Assembly (NCBI GenBank): GCA_003212315.1
Contig: QCQB01000021.1
Location: forward strand, 1-36,900
Source: SAR116 cluster bacterium AG-447-C21
GTDB taxonomy: Bacteria > Pseudomonadota > Alphaproteobacteria > Thalassobaculales > Thalassobaculaceae
DNA length: 36,900 nucleotides
Direction of reading: 5' to 3'
The notes beneath the pieces were generated by a model. That model was not told the origin of the DNA. It saw only the letters and a list, made by a program, of their open reading frames with translations, and made no database searches. The position numbers were made by a program, and so were the translations under genes. Below, one piece after another: positions 1-8,386 of the stretch. How positions within the stretch are numbered: position 1 is the first letter of the stretch; each line of letters starts with the position of its first letter.

Positions 1-432
1 AACCTTTTTACCGTAACCGGTCCAGGTAGTCCGTCTGTGCTTTGTAATATGCCCGTTGCAATTGAACAACATGTAGAATGGATACGTGACTGTATATCAT
101 ATCTCGAAGACAATAAAATCAGTTCTATAGAAGCTACCGAAGAATCAATGCAGAAATGGGTGGAACATGTTAACGACGCAGCTAATGTAACGCTGATGCC
201 CCATGCTAAACATACATGGTATTATGGAGCAAATGTCCCCGGAAAACCAAGGGTTTTCATGCCATATGCTGGAGGCATGGCTAGATATAGAGCTATCTGT
301 GCGGATATCGCCAAACAGAAGTACCCTGGATTTAAATTGGGTGATGGCAAGCATGGGCAATCTTACACGCCTCCAAAAATATCGGTCGATGACTTAGTTG
401 AAGCCGCAATGGTCAAAGGACCAGGGGTTTAA
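1..432 (+). CDS. Baeyer-Villiger flavin monooxygenase, C-terminal part (5' truncated)
   Basis: The reading frame is open from base 1 and ends at TAA 430-432, so this is the last 143 residues of a gene that starts before the window. The segment beginning NLFTVTGPGSPSVLCNM, followed by IEQHVEWI, is typical of the C-terminal part of class B flavin monooxygenases of the cyclohexanone/phenylacetone monooxygenase type. These use FAD, NADPH and O2 to turn ketones into esters or lactones. The nucleotide-binding motifs and the BVMO fingerprint would be upstream and cannot be checked. The GTG at 37 and the ATG at 49 are internal and should not be taken as starts. An 89-bp gap separates it from glnS on the same strand. 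The substrate is unknown. Confidence 0.8.
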   Translation, partial: NLFTVTGPGSPSVLCNMPVAIEQHVEWIRDCISYLEDNKISSIEATEESMQKWVEHVNDAANVTLMPHAKHTWYYGANVPGKPRVFMPYAGGMARYRAICADIAKQKYPGFKLGDGKHGQSYTPPKISVDDLVEAAMVKGPGV

Positions 433-473
433 ATAATAATACAACAAGTGATTGGTATTACTGAATGTCCAGT

Positions 474-487
474 GTATTTTAAAATAC
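474..487. promoter_or_regulatory. 14-bp perfect palindrome upstream of glnS
   Basis: GTATTTTAAAATAC is perfectly self-complementary and lies 34 bp before the glnS start codon, in the short gap after the monooxygenase gene. It could be an operator half-site pair or a weak transcription signal. It is A+T-rich, so chance is quite possible. No matching palindrome was noticed elsewhere in the window. Confidence 0.15.
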
Positions 488-521
488 GTTGAACGTTACC
501 TAGTAGCTAAAAGATCATATT

Positions 522-2207
522 ATGACGATAAATACCGCTGATACTAATCACGAAACTATGACTACGGATTTTATTCGCGAAAAAATTCGCGACGATATTA
601 ATTCAGGAAAACATGGGGTAATTACTACCCGATTCCCGCCTGAGCCAAATGGCTACCTGCACCTCGGGCACGCCTTATCGATATGCCTTAACTTCAGTAT
701 AGCAAAGGAATTTGGGGGGAAATGTAATCTACGCTTCGACGACACGAACCCAGCAAAGGAGGAAATTGAGTTTATCGAAGCTATAAAAGAAGACGTTAAA
801 TGGCTAGGTTTCTCTTGGGAAGGCAGTCCTAAATTTGCATCCGATTATTTTGATCAACTTTATTTGTGGGCAGAACATCTGATCACAGCAGGAAAAGCAT
901 ATGTGGATGATTTAACAGCGGAGGAGATGAGAGAATACCGCGGCACTTTGACCGAACCGGGAAAGCCAAGCCCTTTTCGTGATCGCGATGTTGATGAAAA
1001 CCTCGATCTTTTTAGACGAATGAAAGATGGTGAGTTCGCCGAAGGACAGAGGGTGCTTAGAGCTAAAATCGATTTGACATCAGGCAATATCAATTTGAGA
1101 GACCCAGTAATTTACAGGATAATTCATGCTAGTCATCCAAGGACGGCAAATAAATGGTGCATATATCCGACTTATGACTTTGCTCACGGTCAGTCTGATG
1201 CAATTGAAAAAATTTCCCACTCCCTTTGTACGCTGGAATTCGCAGACCATCGACCACTTTATGATTGGTTCATAGATGCGTTACCTGTTCCCGCACACCC
1301 AAATCAATATGAATTTGCCAAATTGCAAATGACCTATACCGTCCTTTCAAAACGCAGGTTAACACGATTAGTTACTGAAAATCATGTAGAAGGATGGAAT
1401 GACCCTCGAATGGCGACCTTGTCAGGACTTAGACGTCGTGGGGTTCCAGCCGCAGCACTACGAGATTTTGTGCAACGACTATCGGTTTCAAAAAATGAAG
1501 GTGAAGTAGAAATCGCTTTGCTGGAGCATTGTATCCGAGACAACCTTAATATTGAATCGGAACGTCGTTTGGCGGTACTTAATCCACTTAAGGTTGTTAT
1601 TGAAAATTATCCAACTCCCGGACCGGAGTGGCTAGAAGCAACTAATAATCCGAATTTGCCTGAAAAGGGGTCGCGGCTGGTGCCTTTTTCCAAAGAGATT
1701 TGGATTGAGCGTGATGATTTTATGGAAGACCCGCCCAAAAAATTCTTTCGCCTTGCACCAGGAAGAGAAGTTAGATTGCGATATGCTTTTTTTATAACTT
1801 GCACTGACATCATAAAAGATACAAGTGGCGAGATAATAGAAGTCAGATGCACATACGACCCTGAAACGCGTGGAGGGAATGCACCGGATGGCAGAAAAGT
1901 GAAGGGAACAATCCATTGGGTTTCTTCGGAACACGCACAAGATGCTGAAATTCGATTGTATAATCCGCTCTACTTATGTCCACACCCAGGATCAGAAAAC
2001 GATTTTATCGATGATATTAATCCCAATTCAGTTGAAATCCTAAATAACTGCAAGTTAGAGCCAAGCATCTCAGAACTGAATAATAATGTCGCAATACAAT
2101 TTGAGCGAATGGGCTATTTCTTCAAAGACGAAACCAGTAAACCAAATAAGCTTATTTTTAACCGGACTATCTCTCTTCGGGATACTTGGCAAAAAATAAA
2201 AGGATAA
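522..2207 (+). CDS. glnS: Glutaminyl-tRNA synthetase
   Basis: This is a class I aminoacyl-tRNA synthetase that attaches glutamine to tRNA-Gln in the cytoplasm. The 561 residues are close to the usual bacterial GlnRS length of about 550. The N-terminal catalytic domain carries [14 protein letters not shown] (residues 38-51, the HIGH box as HLGH) and RFDDTNP (71-77). The KMSKS box appears as LSKR at 275-278, in the form VLSKRRL common to GlnRS. The rest is the anticodon-binding beta-barrel region. The ATG at 522 gives a normal N-terminus; only a weak AAAAGA precedes it. The family is patchily distributed in alphaproteobacteria, most of which make Gln-tRNA through Glu-tRNA and GatCAB, so its presence here suggests horizontal acquisition or a different lineage. 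It nearly abuts the following flavoprotein gene (8 bp). Confidence 0.96.
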   Translation: MTINTADTNHETMTTDFIREKIRDDINSGKHGVITTRFPPEPNGYLHLGHALSICLNFSIAKEFGGKCNLRFDDTNPAKEEIEFIEAIKEDVKWLGFSWEGSPKFASDYFDQLYLWAEHLITAGKAYVDDLTAEEMREYRGTLTEPGKPSPFRDRDVDENLDLFRRMKDGEFAEGQRVLRAKIDLTSGNINLRDPVIYRIIHASHPRTANKWCIYPTYDFAHGQSDAIEKISHSLCTLEFADHRPLYDWFIDALPVPAHPNQYEFAKLQMTYTVLSKRRLTRLVTENHVEGWNDPRMATLSGLRRRGVPAAALRDFVQRLSVSKNEGEVEIALLEHCIRDNLNIESERRLAVLNPLKVVIENYPTPGPEWLEATNNPNLPEKGSRLVPFSKEIWIERDDFMEDPPKKFFRLAPGREVRLRYAFFITCTDIIKDTSGEIIEVRCTYDPETRGGNAPDGRKVKGTIHWVSSEHAQDAEIRLYNPLYLCPHPGSENDFIDDINPNSVEILNNCKLEPSISELNNNVAIQFERMGYFFKDETSKPNKLIFNRTISLRDTWQKIKG

Positions 2208-2215
2208 AAATTAAT

Positions 2216-2668
2216 ATGCTTACCAAAGAAATGGAAAAACTTGTTAAAGAAAATACCATTGGTTTGGTTGCAACCGTTACGCCTGACGGATATCCGGCAG
2301 TTTCTCCAAAGGCGACTACAATCGTTCTTGACAGCACCCATCTAGCTTTTATCGATCTCAGGTCACCAAAAACTAAAAGGAATATAAAAGCGAACCCTTT
2401 TGTTGAATTAAATTATATAGATGTTTTTCGACGTCAGGCATGCAGGATTAAGGGAAAGGCCACCTATATTGAAAGAGATGATAAAAAATTTGATGGAATG
2501 TCAAAAAACTTCACAGCATGGGGTTCTCTTTTTGAAAAAGCTAAGGGCGTGTTTGTGGTCGAGATTTTAAATGCCCAGAAAATTTTATCTCCAGCATACG
2601 ACGACGGGGCTGATGAGGAACTTCTAAAATCCGAATGGCTTGCCAAGTACAACACGCAACTATCTTAG
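2216..2668 (+). CDS. Pyridoxamine 5'-phosphate oxidase-fold flavin-binding protein
   Basis: This is a small protein (150 residues from the ATG at 2216) of the PNPOx-like split-barrel fold, which usually binds FMN or F420 as a dimer. The opening IGLVATVTPDGYPAVSPKA is the typical first strand-turn-strand of the family, followed by FIDLRSPKTKRNIKANP. A TTG at 2186 would add ten lysine-rich residues and overlap glnS. The ATG at 2216 is preferred, because it follows AGGA at 2201-2204 and places the family motif at the expected distance from the N-terminus. It sits 8 bp after glnS and is probably co-transcribed. The substrate is unknown; family members include flavin reductases and general stress proteins. 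It is not PdxH itself, which is longer. Confidence 0.75.
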   Translation: MLTKEMEKLVKENTIGLVATVTPDGYPAVSPKATTIVLDSTHLAFIDLRSPKTKRNIKANPFVELNYIDVFRRQACRIKGKATYIERDDKKFDGMSKNFTAWGSLFEKAKGVFVVEILNAQKILSPAYDDGADEELLKSEWLAKYNTQLS

Positions 2669-2724
2669 AATGTTTATTTTTTAGCATCTATTGGCATGTA
2701 GAGCGTTGTCAACAGACCCTTTGC

Positions 2725-2747
2725 GAAATCGGGCTTATCCCGATTTC
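2725..2747. terminator. Perfect 9-bp stem hairpin between convergent genes
   Basis: GAAATCGGG, a five-base loop CTTAT, and CCCGATTTC form a perfect nine-pair stem in the gap between the convergent flavoprotein and gor genes. Neither strand shows a T-tract directly after the stem, so it is not a textbook intrinsic terminator. It may be a weak bidirectional terminator, an mRNA 3'-end stabiliser or a small palindromic repeat. Confidence 0.4.
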
Positions 2748-2873
2748 AGACGCCAATCATTAAAAAATTCGAGCTCTACTCCTAGTTTATTTTATAGTAG
2801 TTTTTCGCTAATTTTTTTACTGATTCAAAGTTCAACCCTATTTCTTCTATCTTACTATAATATCCTCATAAAA

Positions 2874-4229
2874 CTAACCCGCCCTCTTGTCTCGCATAGT
2901 AACAAATTCTTCAGCAGCAGTTGGATGGATGCCAATTGTGGCATCAAAGTCCGCCTTAGTTGCATTCATCTTCACAGCGATACCTATTCCTTGAATGATT
3001 TCTGCTGCATCTAAGCCTATCATATGCGCTCCAATTATCCGCTGCGTCTTTCTATCGACTATTAATTTTTGCAACCCTCTCTCCGTGTTATTAGTCATCG
3101 TATACTTCATCGGTCTGAAACCTGATATGTAGACGTCAATGTCATTGTAGATCTCTTTTGCTTCGTGTTCTGCTAACCCAACAGATCCAATAGGAGGCTG
3201 ACTGAAAACAGCACTGGGAACATCATTATAGTCTGTTTTCATAGGATTATTGTTATAGAGTGTTTCGGAAAAAGCGCGGCCCTCAGCAATAGCCACAGGT
3301 GTTAAATTTATGCGATCAGTCACATCTCCAACTGCGTAGATACTCTCGACACTGGATTGGTTCCACTCATTCACTTTTATCGCTCCGTTCTCTGTTAAAT
3401 CGACCCCCGCTTCTGCTAATCCCAATCCTTGAGTATTAGGAGACCGACCAGTGGCATAAAGAACTTGGTCGACTTCAATATTTTTTTTATTAGATAAATA
3501 TACCCGAAAACCTGTATCGCTCTTTTCTATTTTCTCAGGAAGAACCTTCGAAATAATATTAATGCCTTTTTTTGTCATTTCATCTGTCAGCGTACTTCGA
3601 ATATCTTTATCGAATCCCCGAAGTACTTGATCTGCTCTGAAAACTAGATCGACTCTAGATCCAAAACTATTAAATATTCCTGCAAATTCGACGGCAATAT
3701 AGCCAGATCCCACAACGAGGACTCGATCCGGCCTTTCCCTTAGATCCAACGCTTCATTGGAGCTGATTACATATTCAATTCCAGGAATTTCAGGGGTACT
3801 CGGCCATCCGCCGACGGCCATAAGAATACGTTCTGCAGTTATATGTTTTCCATCCACGGAGACAGTATGCTCATCAACTATAATTCCACGCCCATGGAAC
3901 CTCTCCACATTTGCATTTTTTAACAAATTAACATAAATACCGTGAAGTCTATCCAATTCAGTATTTTTTGCATCAATCATCTTTTCCCAATTATGTTTCA
4001 GACCATCTACAGTCCATCCGTACCCTTCTGCATCGGAAACTTCTTCTTGGATATGGCTACCATAGACGAGAAGTTTTTTGGGAACACATCCTCTTAAAAC
4101 GCAAGTACCGCCTTCTCGAAGTTCCTCAACAATAGCAACCTTGGCACCGTATCCGCCTGCTAAACGCGAGGCTCTGACACCCCCAGAACCAGCGCCAATG
4201 GTGATAAGATCGTAATTGTATTCAGACAT
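2874..4229 (-). CDS. gor: Glutathione-disulfide reductase
   Basis: This is an FAD- and NADPH-dependent reductase that regenerates reduced glutathione in the cytoplasm. Read from the ATG at 4229 it is 451 residues, the usual length. It carries the FAD site GAGSGG (12-17), the redox-active disulfide in GGTCVLRGCVPKKL (C43 and C48), a second Rossmann motif GSGYIAVEFAG for NADPH, the YATGRSPNT and VGDVTD segments, and the C-terminal HPTAAEE that supplies the catalytic His of the partner subunit. The open frame extends 18 codons further upstream, but that part is a basic low-complexity stretch. AAAGGG stands just before 4229, so this start is chosen. It is transcribed divergently from the DUF2459 gene. 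Confidence 0.95.
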   Translation of the reverse strand: MSEYNYDLITIGAGSGGVRASRLAGGYGAKVAIVEELREGGTCVLRGCVPKKLLVYGSHIQEEVSDAEGYGWTVDGLKHNWEKMIDAKNTELDRLHGIYVNLLKNANVERFHGRGIIVDEHTVSVDGKHITAERILMAVGGWPSTPEIPGIEYVISSNEALDLRERPDRVLVVGSGYIAVEFAGIFNSFGSRVDLVFRADQVLRGFDKDIRSTLTDEMTKKGINIISKVLPEKIEKSDTGFRVYLSNKKNIEVDQVLYATGRSPNTQGLGLAEAGVDLTENGAIKVNEWNQSSVESIYAVGDVTDRINLTPVAIAEGRAFSETLYNNNPMKTDYNDVPSAVFSQPPIGSVGLAEHEAKEIYNDIDVYISGFRPMKYTMTNNTERGLQKLIVDRKTQRIIGAHMIGLDAAEIIQGIGIAVKMNATKADFDATIGIHPTAAEEFVTMRDKRAG

Positions 4230-4454
4230 CTTTTTACCCTTTAATTTTTTTAAATTTTTGCGCCTTAATATTCGCTGAATCATTTAATTCGTCAATTTTA
4301 TGACTACGAAGCGTTTTCATGACAATGTTATAACTTTATTGCTCAAATATACTATGGTCATTTTTCATAAGAAGGAAGCTGGTATCGATTAAATTTTGAG
4401 AAAATAAAAAAAGTGAACTATAGTAAATATAGGGTGAAATAATACAGTTTTTTA

Positions 4455-4484
4455 TTGATACTCTCTGAATGCATGGACTTTAAT
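4455..4484 (+). promoter_or_regulatory. Possible sigma-70-type promoter for the DUF2459 gene
   Basis: TTGATA at 4455-4460 and TTTAAT at 4479-4484 are separated by 18 bp, each one base from consensus. The start codon at 4505 lies about 20 bp downstream, giving a short leader. It sits in the 275-bp divergent gap between gor and the DUF2459 gene. This was found by eye only. Confidence 0.3.
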
Positions 4485-4504
4485 AATTGATTTCTTGGGG
4501 ACCT

Positions 4505-5149
4505 ATGCGTCGATCTAATAACAAATTGCCACTCATCATTTTACTGATAGGTATCACTTTCGCATCTATTAATGCGACAAGCGCTTCTCAACGCAAAATT
4601 CACTTGGTAAATATAGGATGGCATGTAGGTATTATAGTCCCAGTTGATAATGTTTTGAAACGTAATTTACCCGAAACATTTGATTTTTCTGATAGCAAAT
4701 ATATAGAGATTGGGTGGGGAGATAAGACTTTTTACCAAACATCAAATCCATCATTTAGTATGGCTTTCAATGCACTATTAAAATCAACATCTTCAGTCAT
4801 ACATTTATATGGCTTCAATCAGACAATACGAACAACATTCAAAGACGCTGAAATCATCGAGCTGGACATAGAGGAAGATAATTATATTAAGCTACTTTAT
4901 TTCATCCATAAGAGTTTTACGCTAAATGCAGATGGAAGTGCGCAATTAAAAGGGCCAGGTCTTTATGGAAAAGAAAATAGTTTTTTTTATGCTGCTAATG
5001 GACAATTTCATATGTTGAATACCTGTAATACTTGGGTAGCAAATGCTATACAATCCGCCGGAATAGAGATAAATTCCAATAGTATTATAACCTCAGATAG
5101 TTTGATGGATGCAGTTCGCAATTGGTTGGAGGTGAATAAACCTCTCTGA
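4505..5149 (+). CDS. DUF2459 family protein, exported
   Basis: This 214-residue protein belongs, by its motifs, to the DUF2459 family (TIGR02117, urease-region hypothetical). The N-terminus has basic residues (MRRSNNK), a hydrophobic stretch and small residues ending ATSASQ, which looks like a Sec signal peptide, so the product is likely periplasmic or membrane-anchored. The mature part shows WHVGIIVP, IEIGWGDKTFYQ and LNTCNTWVA near the C-terminus. The spaced His and Cys-Asn-Thr-Trp resemble a papain-like (NlpC/transglutaminase-type) arrangement, but no activity is established as far as I know. The ATG at 4505 is chosen over a TTG at 4487 because GGGGA directly precedes it, though the spacing is short (3 nt). 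The coiled-coil gene follows closely on the same strand. Confidence 0.65.
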   Translation: MRRSNNKLPLIILLIGITFASINATSASQRKIHLVNIGWHVGIIVPVDNVLKRNLPETFDFSDSKYIEIGWGDKTFYQTSNPSFSMAFNALLKSTSSVIHLYGFNQTIRTTFKDAEIIELDIEEDNYIKLLYFIHKSFTLNADGSAQLKGPGLYGKENSFFYAANGQFHMLNTCNTWVANAIQSAGIEINSNSIITSDSLMDAVRNWLEVNKPL

Positions 5150-5283
5150 GTTAACAAACGATCCATTGTTGGAGACCGAAAATCACTAGCCAGGAAGAAG
5201 AGTTAACTAAACTGCGCGCCTCATCGGAGGCCGACAGGCGTCTTTTAGAAGATACTATTAGGACTTTACGTGAGAACTTAGAG

Positions 5284-5982
5284 GTGGCTACGGCAGATAC
5301 GGCACAGAACCTCGAGAACCTTCGTGCTGCTCATGATGGCAATCAGAGAGAGGCTGAAAGAAACATCCAAGCCGTTAGAGACACTATGGAGCAACTTCGT
5401 AACGATTATGAGGAGAAGCTAGATAATGAGCGTGCTGTAAATCAAGGAGCTCAAAGAGAATCAGAGGCCAATATTCAGGCTTTACGTGATACCATGGAAA
5501 GAATGCGTAACGATTATGAAGAAAAACTTGATAATGAGCGTGCTGTAAATCAAGGAGCTCAAAGAGAATCAGAGGCCAATATTCAGGCTTTACGTGATAC
5601 CATGGAAAGAATGCGTAACGATTATGAAGAAAAACTTGATAATGAACGTGCATCACATGGAGCGGCACAAAGGGAAGCCGAGTCTAATATCCAGGCTTTG
5701 AGAAATACCACGGATAATATGAGAAACGACTATGAAGAGAAATTTGACCGGGAACGAGCAGAGCATGATGCCAGTCGGCGGGATTCAGAAACAAGTATAC
5801 AGGCGTTACGTGATACTATGGAACGCATGCGTAGCAATTATGAAGAGAAACTTGACCGGGAACGAGCTTCAAACGAAAATTCGAAAAGAGATTCTGAAGC
5901 AAGTATTCAGGCTCTTCGCGAAACCATGGATCTAATAAGAAAAGATTACGAAAAAAATTTTACCAAAAGAAATGATAGATAA
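5284..5982 (+). CDS. Coiled-coil protein of 36-residue tandem repeats
   Basis: I do not recognise this gene. From the GTG at 5284 it encodes 232 very polar residues, rich in E, R, N, D, A and Q, with no Pro in the repeat region and no membrane segment or signal peptide. About five full repeats of 36 residues follow the pattern RNDYEEKLDNERA ... QREsEanIQALRDTMERM, with degenerate copies at both ends. This should be one long helical rod. The frame is open back to 5155, and the same helical pattern (EEELTKLRASSEADRRLLED) continues upstream of 5284, so the real start is probably earlier. ATC at 5182 has GGAG at 5171-5174, seven bases before it, but no ATG, GTG or TTG is available there. The GTG at 5284 has only a weak ribosome site. 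The cyclase gene follows after 59 bp. It may be a scaffold or partner for the cyclase (inference). Confidence 0.6.
   Translation: MATADTAQNLENLRAAHDGNQREAERNIQAVRDTMEQLRNDYEEKLDNERAVNQGAQRESEANIQALRDTMERMRNDYEEKLDNERAVNQGAQRESEANIQALRDTMERMRNDYEEKLDNERASHGAAQREAESNIQALRNTTDNMRNDYEEKFDRERAEHDASRRDSETSIQALRDTMERMRSNYEEKLDRERASNENSKRDSEASIQALRETMDLIRKDYEKNFTKRNDR
5422..5637 (+). repeat. Perfect 108-bp tandem duplication within the coiled-coil gene
   Basis: Bases 5422-5529 are repeated without a single mismatch at 5530-5637, and the match runs a few bases into a third, diverged copy. Each unit encodes 36 residues, so the frame is kept. Neighbouring units encode the same pattern but differ at many bases. 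The duplication is therefore recent, probably by slippage or unequal recombination, and copy number may vary between strains. Confidence 0.95.
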
Positions 5983-6041
5983 AGCGACATATCTACTATT
6001 TTTGCTATAAGCTTGAGTCAAATAAATCAGAAGGAAAAATA

Positions 6042-8336
6042 ATGAAGGCCCCAGCCGTCAAAACAAAATCAAAAAAAACATCTAGAGAAAGTACACCAAA
6101 ATCTGATCTCAATACGAAAAGGGTTGATATAGCCAGTGATTTGTCGCGCCTTGGCTCTTTTGACGAAATTTTAGAATATTTAATTACGCATGTTACATCG
6201 ACTATTGCGGCGGAGAGGGGTAGTTTATTCCTGCATGATCCTGCTGCCCATCAGCTATACACTCGAGTCGCCCTAGGAAATCTGTCGCGCGAAATCAGAA
6301 TAGACGAACAATCGGGGATAGCCGGCTGGGTATTCAAAAATGGGGAGTCTGTAATTGTAAACGATCCATACAATGATGAACGTTTCAATCAAGAAGTGGA
6401 CGAAAGAACAGGGTTTACCACTGACAGCATAGCCTGTGTTCCAATATTTACCTTCGGAGAAACCCCAATTGGTGTATTACAAGTTCTAAATAAACTAGAT
6501 GCAAAATTTTCGGAAGACGATATCGACGCAATTAAATTAGTGGCCTCTCAATGTGCTTCAACGTTAAATACCTATGCTCTGACAGAACGAATGGAAGCTC
6601 AGAAAAGGCGCGAAGCCGAATTCATGACATTAGTTTCCAAACTAACAACCGAGTTGGATTTGTCCCGTCTTTTGAATCATGTTGTAGATGCAGCAACCGA
6701 AATGCTGAATTGTGAACGAGCTACCGTATTTCTCAACGACGAAAAAACTGATGAATTATTTTCGATGGTTGGAGCAGGTTTGGGCGCCTTTGAAATTCGT
6801 CTACCTAATAGTGCCGGAATATCTGGAGCCGTTTTTCAATCTGGCGAAAATGTTAACATTCCACATGCGTATGCAGATCTTCGTTTTAACCCCGGTTTCG
6901 ACAAACAGACAGGTTTTTTCACCCGATCTGTTTTATGTGTCCCAATTCTAAATAAACACGGTAAACGTATAGGTGTTACTCAGGCTTTGAACAAAATCGG
7001 CGGTCCGTTTACAGAAGAAGATGAGAACAGGATACAGGCATTTACTGCGCAAATTTCTGTAGGTTTAGAAAATGCTAAAATGTTCAACGATATGCAGGCA
7101 GTAAAAAACTACAATGAAGCGATGCTTCAAAGTATGTCCAACGGCGTTATAACTGTGGATGAGACAGGAAATCTAAAGAGCCTTAATAAGTCGGCTGAAG
7201 ATATAATTAAAATCGGCGCAGAGGACAACTTAGGTAAACCATTAGCAGAAATCTTAGGAGAAAAAAACGAGTGGTTAGTTGCGGAAATCACTAAAGTTCG
7301 AGAGACCGGTTCAACGGAAAACCTTGAAGACGCTGACTTATACACTGGAGAAGACGAATTAGTCTCTGCCAATATAGCACTCCAACCCATGATATCGGGA
7401 GAAGGAGAAACGATTGGCGCGCTTATGCTTGTTGAAGATATATCTAGCGAAAAGCGGGTAAGATCTACTATGTCGCGGTATATGGATCCGCAGTTAGCTA
7501 ATCAACTCCTAGAAGAGGGCGATGGCCAAGCTATGCTTGGTGGGCAAGCAGCAGAAGCAACGGTTTTATTCACGGACATAAGGAGCTTTACGACAATAGC
7601 AGAGTCACTCGGCCCACAAGCAACTGTTTCAATGTTGAATGAATATTTTGAAATAATGGTTGCTTGCATTTCTGACGCCGGAGGGATGCTCGATAAATTT
7701 ATAGGGGATGCTCTTATGGCGGGATTCGGTGTCCCTTTACCAAGTGATGATGCGCCTGATGCTGCTGTAAAGTCAGCCATTTCGATGATATCACAACTCC
7801 GTGACTGGAATGCAGGCAGGCTTGCGGCAGATAAACCAGCAATTAATATGGGCGTAGGGGTTAATACAGATAATGTAGTAACAGGGAATATAGGCTCTTC
7901 CAAACGTATGGACTTTACCATGATTGGCGATGGAGTAAACCTGGCAGCCCGATTGGAAGGCAGTTGTAAAACGTACGGAGCACAAATTATAATTTCGGAA
8001 TTCACACAGAGTAAATTAAAAGGAATTTATGCACTCCGAGAATTAGATAGAATCGTAGTTAAAGGAAAAACTGAACCTGTTTCCATATTCGAAGTATTAG
8101 ATTTTCATGACGACGAGACGTTCCCAGCACGTATGGACGTTGTCGGTCATTTTCTGGAGGGCTTGAATCACTATCGCTCTACAAACTTTGACACTGCAAT
8201 AAAATCATTTTCTGCCGCGTTAGCGGCAAACGATACTGACGTTCCCAGCCAATTATATATCGAACGCTGCAATTTATTTAAAGAAAATCCACCCCCAGCT
8301 GGGTGGAGCGGAGAATGGGTCATGACGGAAAAATAG
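6042..8336 (+). CDS. GAF-GAF-PAS class III adenylate cyclase
   Basis: This soluble 764-residue signalling enzyme is predicted to make cAMP. In order it has GAF 1 (about 30-180), GAF 2 (about 195-345), a PAS-like domain (about 355-470), the class III cyclase domain (about 500-690) and a helical, TPR-like tail. The cyclase carries both metal aspartates (D512 in FTDIRSFT, D556 in KFIGDALMA), the adenine-selecting K552 and D624, and the transition-state N633 and R637, so it looks active and ATP-specific. The NKFDE signature of cyclic-nucleotide-binding GAF domains is complete in GAF 2 (N317, K318, F323, D327, E328) and lacks only the last Glu in GAF 1 (N150, K151, F156, D160). The same domain order is known from Anabaena CyaB1, whose GAF domains bind cAMP. 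AAGGA precedes the ATG. It follows the coiled-coil gene closely. Confidence 0.92.
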   Translation: MKAPAVKTKSKKTSRESTPKSDLNTKRVDIASDLSRLGSFDEILEYLITHVTSTIAAERGSLFLHDPAAHQLYTRVALGNLSREIRIDEQSGIAGWVFKNGESVIVNDPYNDERFNQEVDERTGFTTDSIACVPIFTFGETPIGVLQVLNKLDAKFSEDDIDAIKLVASQCASTLNTYALTERMEAQKRREAEFMTLVSKLTTELDLSRLLNHVVDAATEMLNCERATVFLNDEKTDELFSMVGAGLGAFEIRLPNSAGISGAVFQSGENVNIPHAYADLRFNPGFDKQTGFFTRSVLCVPILNKHGKRIGVTQALNKIGGPFTEEDENRIQAFTAQISVGLENAKMFNDMQAVKNYNEAMLQSMSNGVITVDETGNLKSLNKSAEDIIKIGAEDNLGKPLAEILGEKNEWLVAEITKVRETGSTENLEDADLYTGEDELVSANIALQPMISGEGETIGALMLVEDISSEKRVRSTMSRYMDPQLANQLLEEGDGQAMLGGQAAEATVLFTDIRSFTTIAESLGPQATVSMLNEYFEIMVACISDAGGMLDKFIGDALMAGFGVPLPSDDAPDAAVKSAISMISQLRDWNAGRLAADKPAINMGVGVNTDNVVTGNIGSSKRMDFTMIGDGVNLAARLEGSCKTYGAQIIISEFTQSKLKGIYALRELDRIVVKGKTEPVSIFEVLDFHDDETFPARMDVVGHFLEGLNHYRSTNFDTAIKSFSAALAANDTDVPSQLYIERCNLFKENPPPAGWSGEWVMTEK

Positions 8337-8386
8337 CAAACAGGGTGTATACAGGTTAATCGATCGAATCTTGCAAGTAAATTTTC

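Noticed and set aside
2700-2760. Possible tRNA or tRNA 3' remnant around the hairpin
   Set aside because: The stem does not fit a T-arm, there is no GTTC loop, and no cloverleaf can be drawn.
2691-3014. 107-residue plus-strand frame after the PNPOx-like gene
   Set aside because: It overlaps the 3' end of gor, has no ribosome site and its sequence is low-complexity Ser/Leu/Phe without a family pattern.
5422-5645. Possible CRISPR-like or tandem non-coding array
   Set aside because: Units are contiguous, 108 bp, in frame and protein-coding, with no unique spacers.
5384-5668. Repetitive 94-residue open frame on the minus strand
   Set aside because: It is antisense to the 108-bp duplication. 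Its internal repeat only mirrors the repeat in the coiled-coil gene, and no ribosome site precedes it.
7502-8005. 167-residue open frame on the minus strand
   Set aside because: It lies fully inside the cyclase domain coding sequence, which has every catalytic residue; the antisense product matches no family I know.
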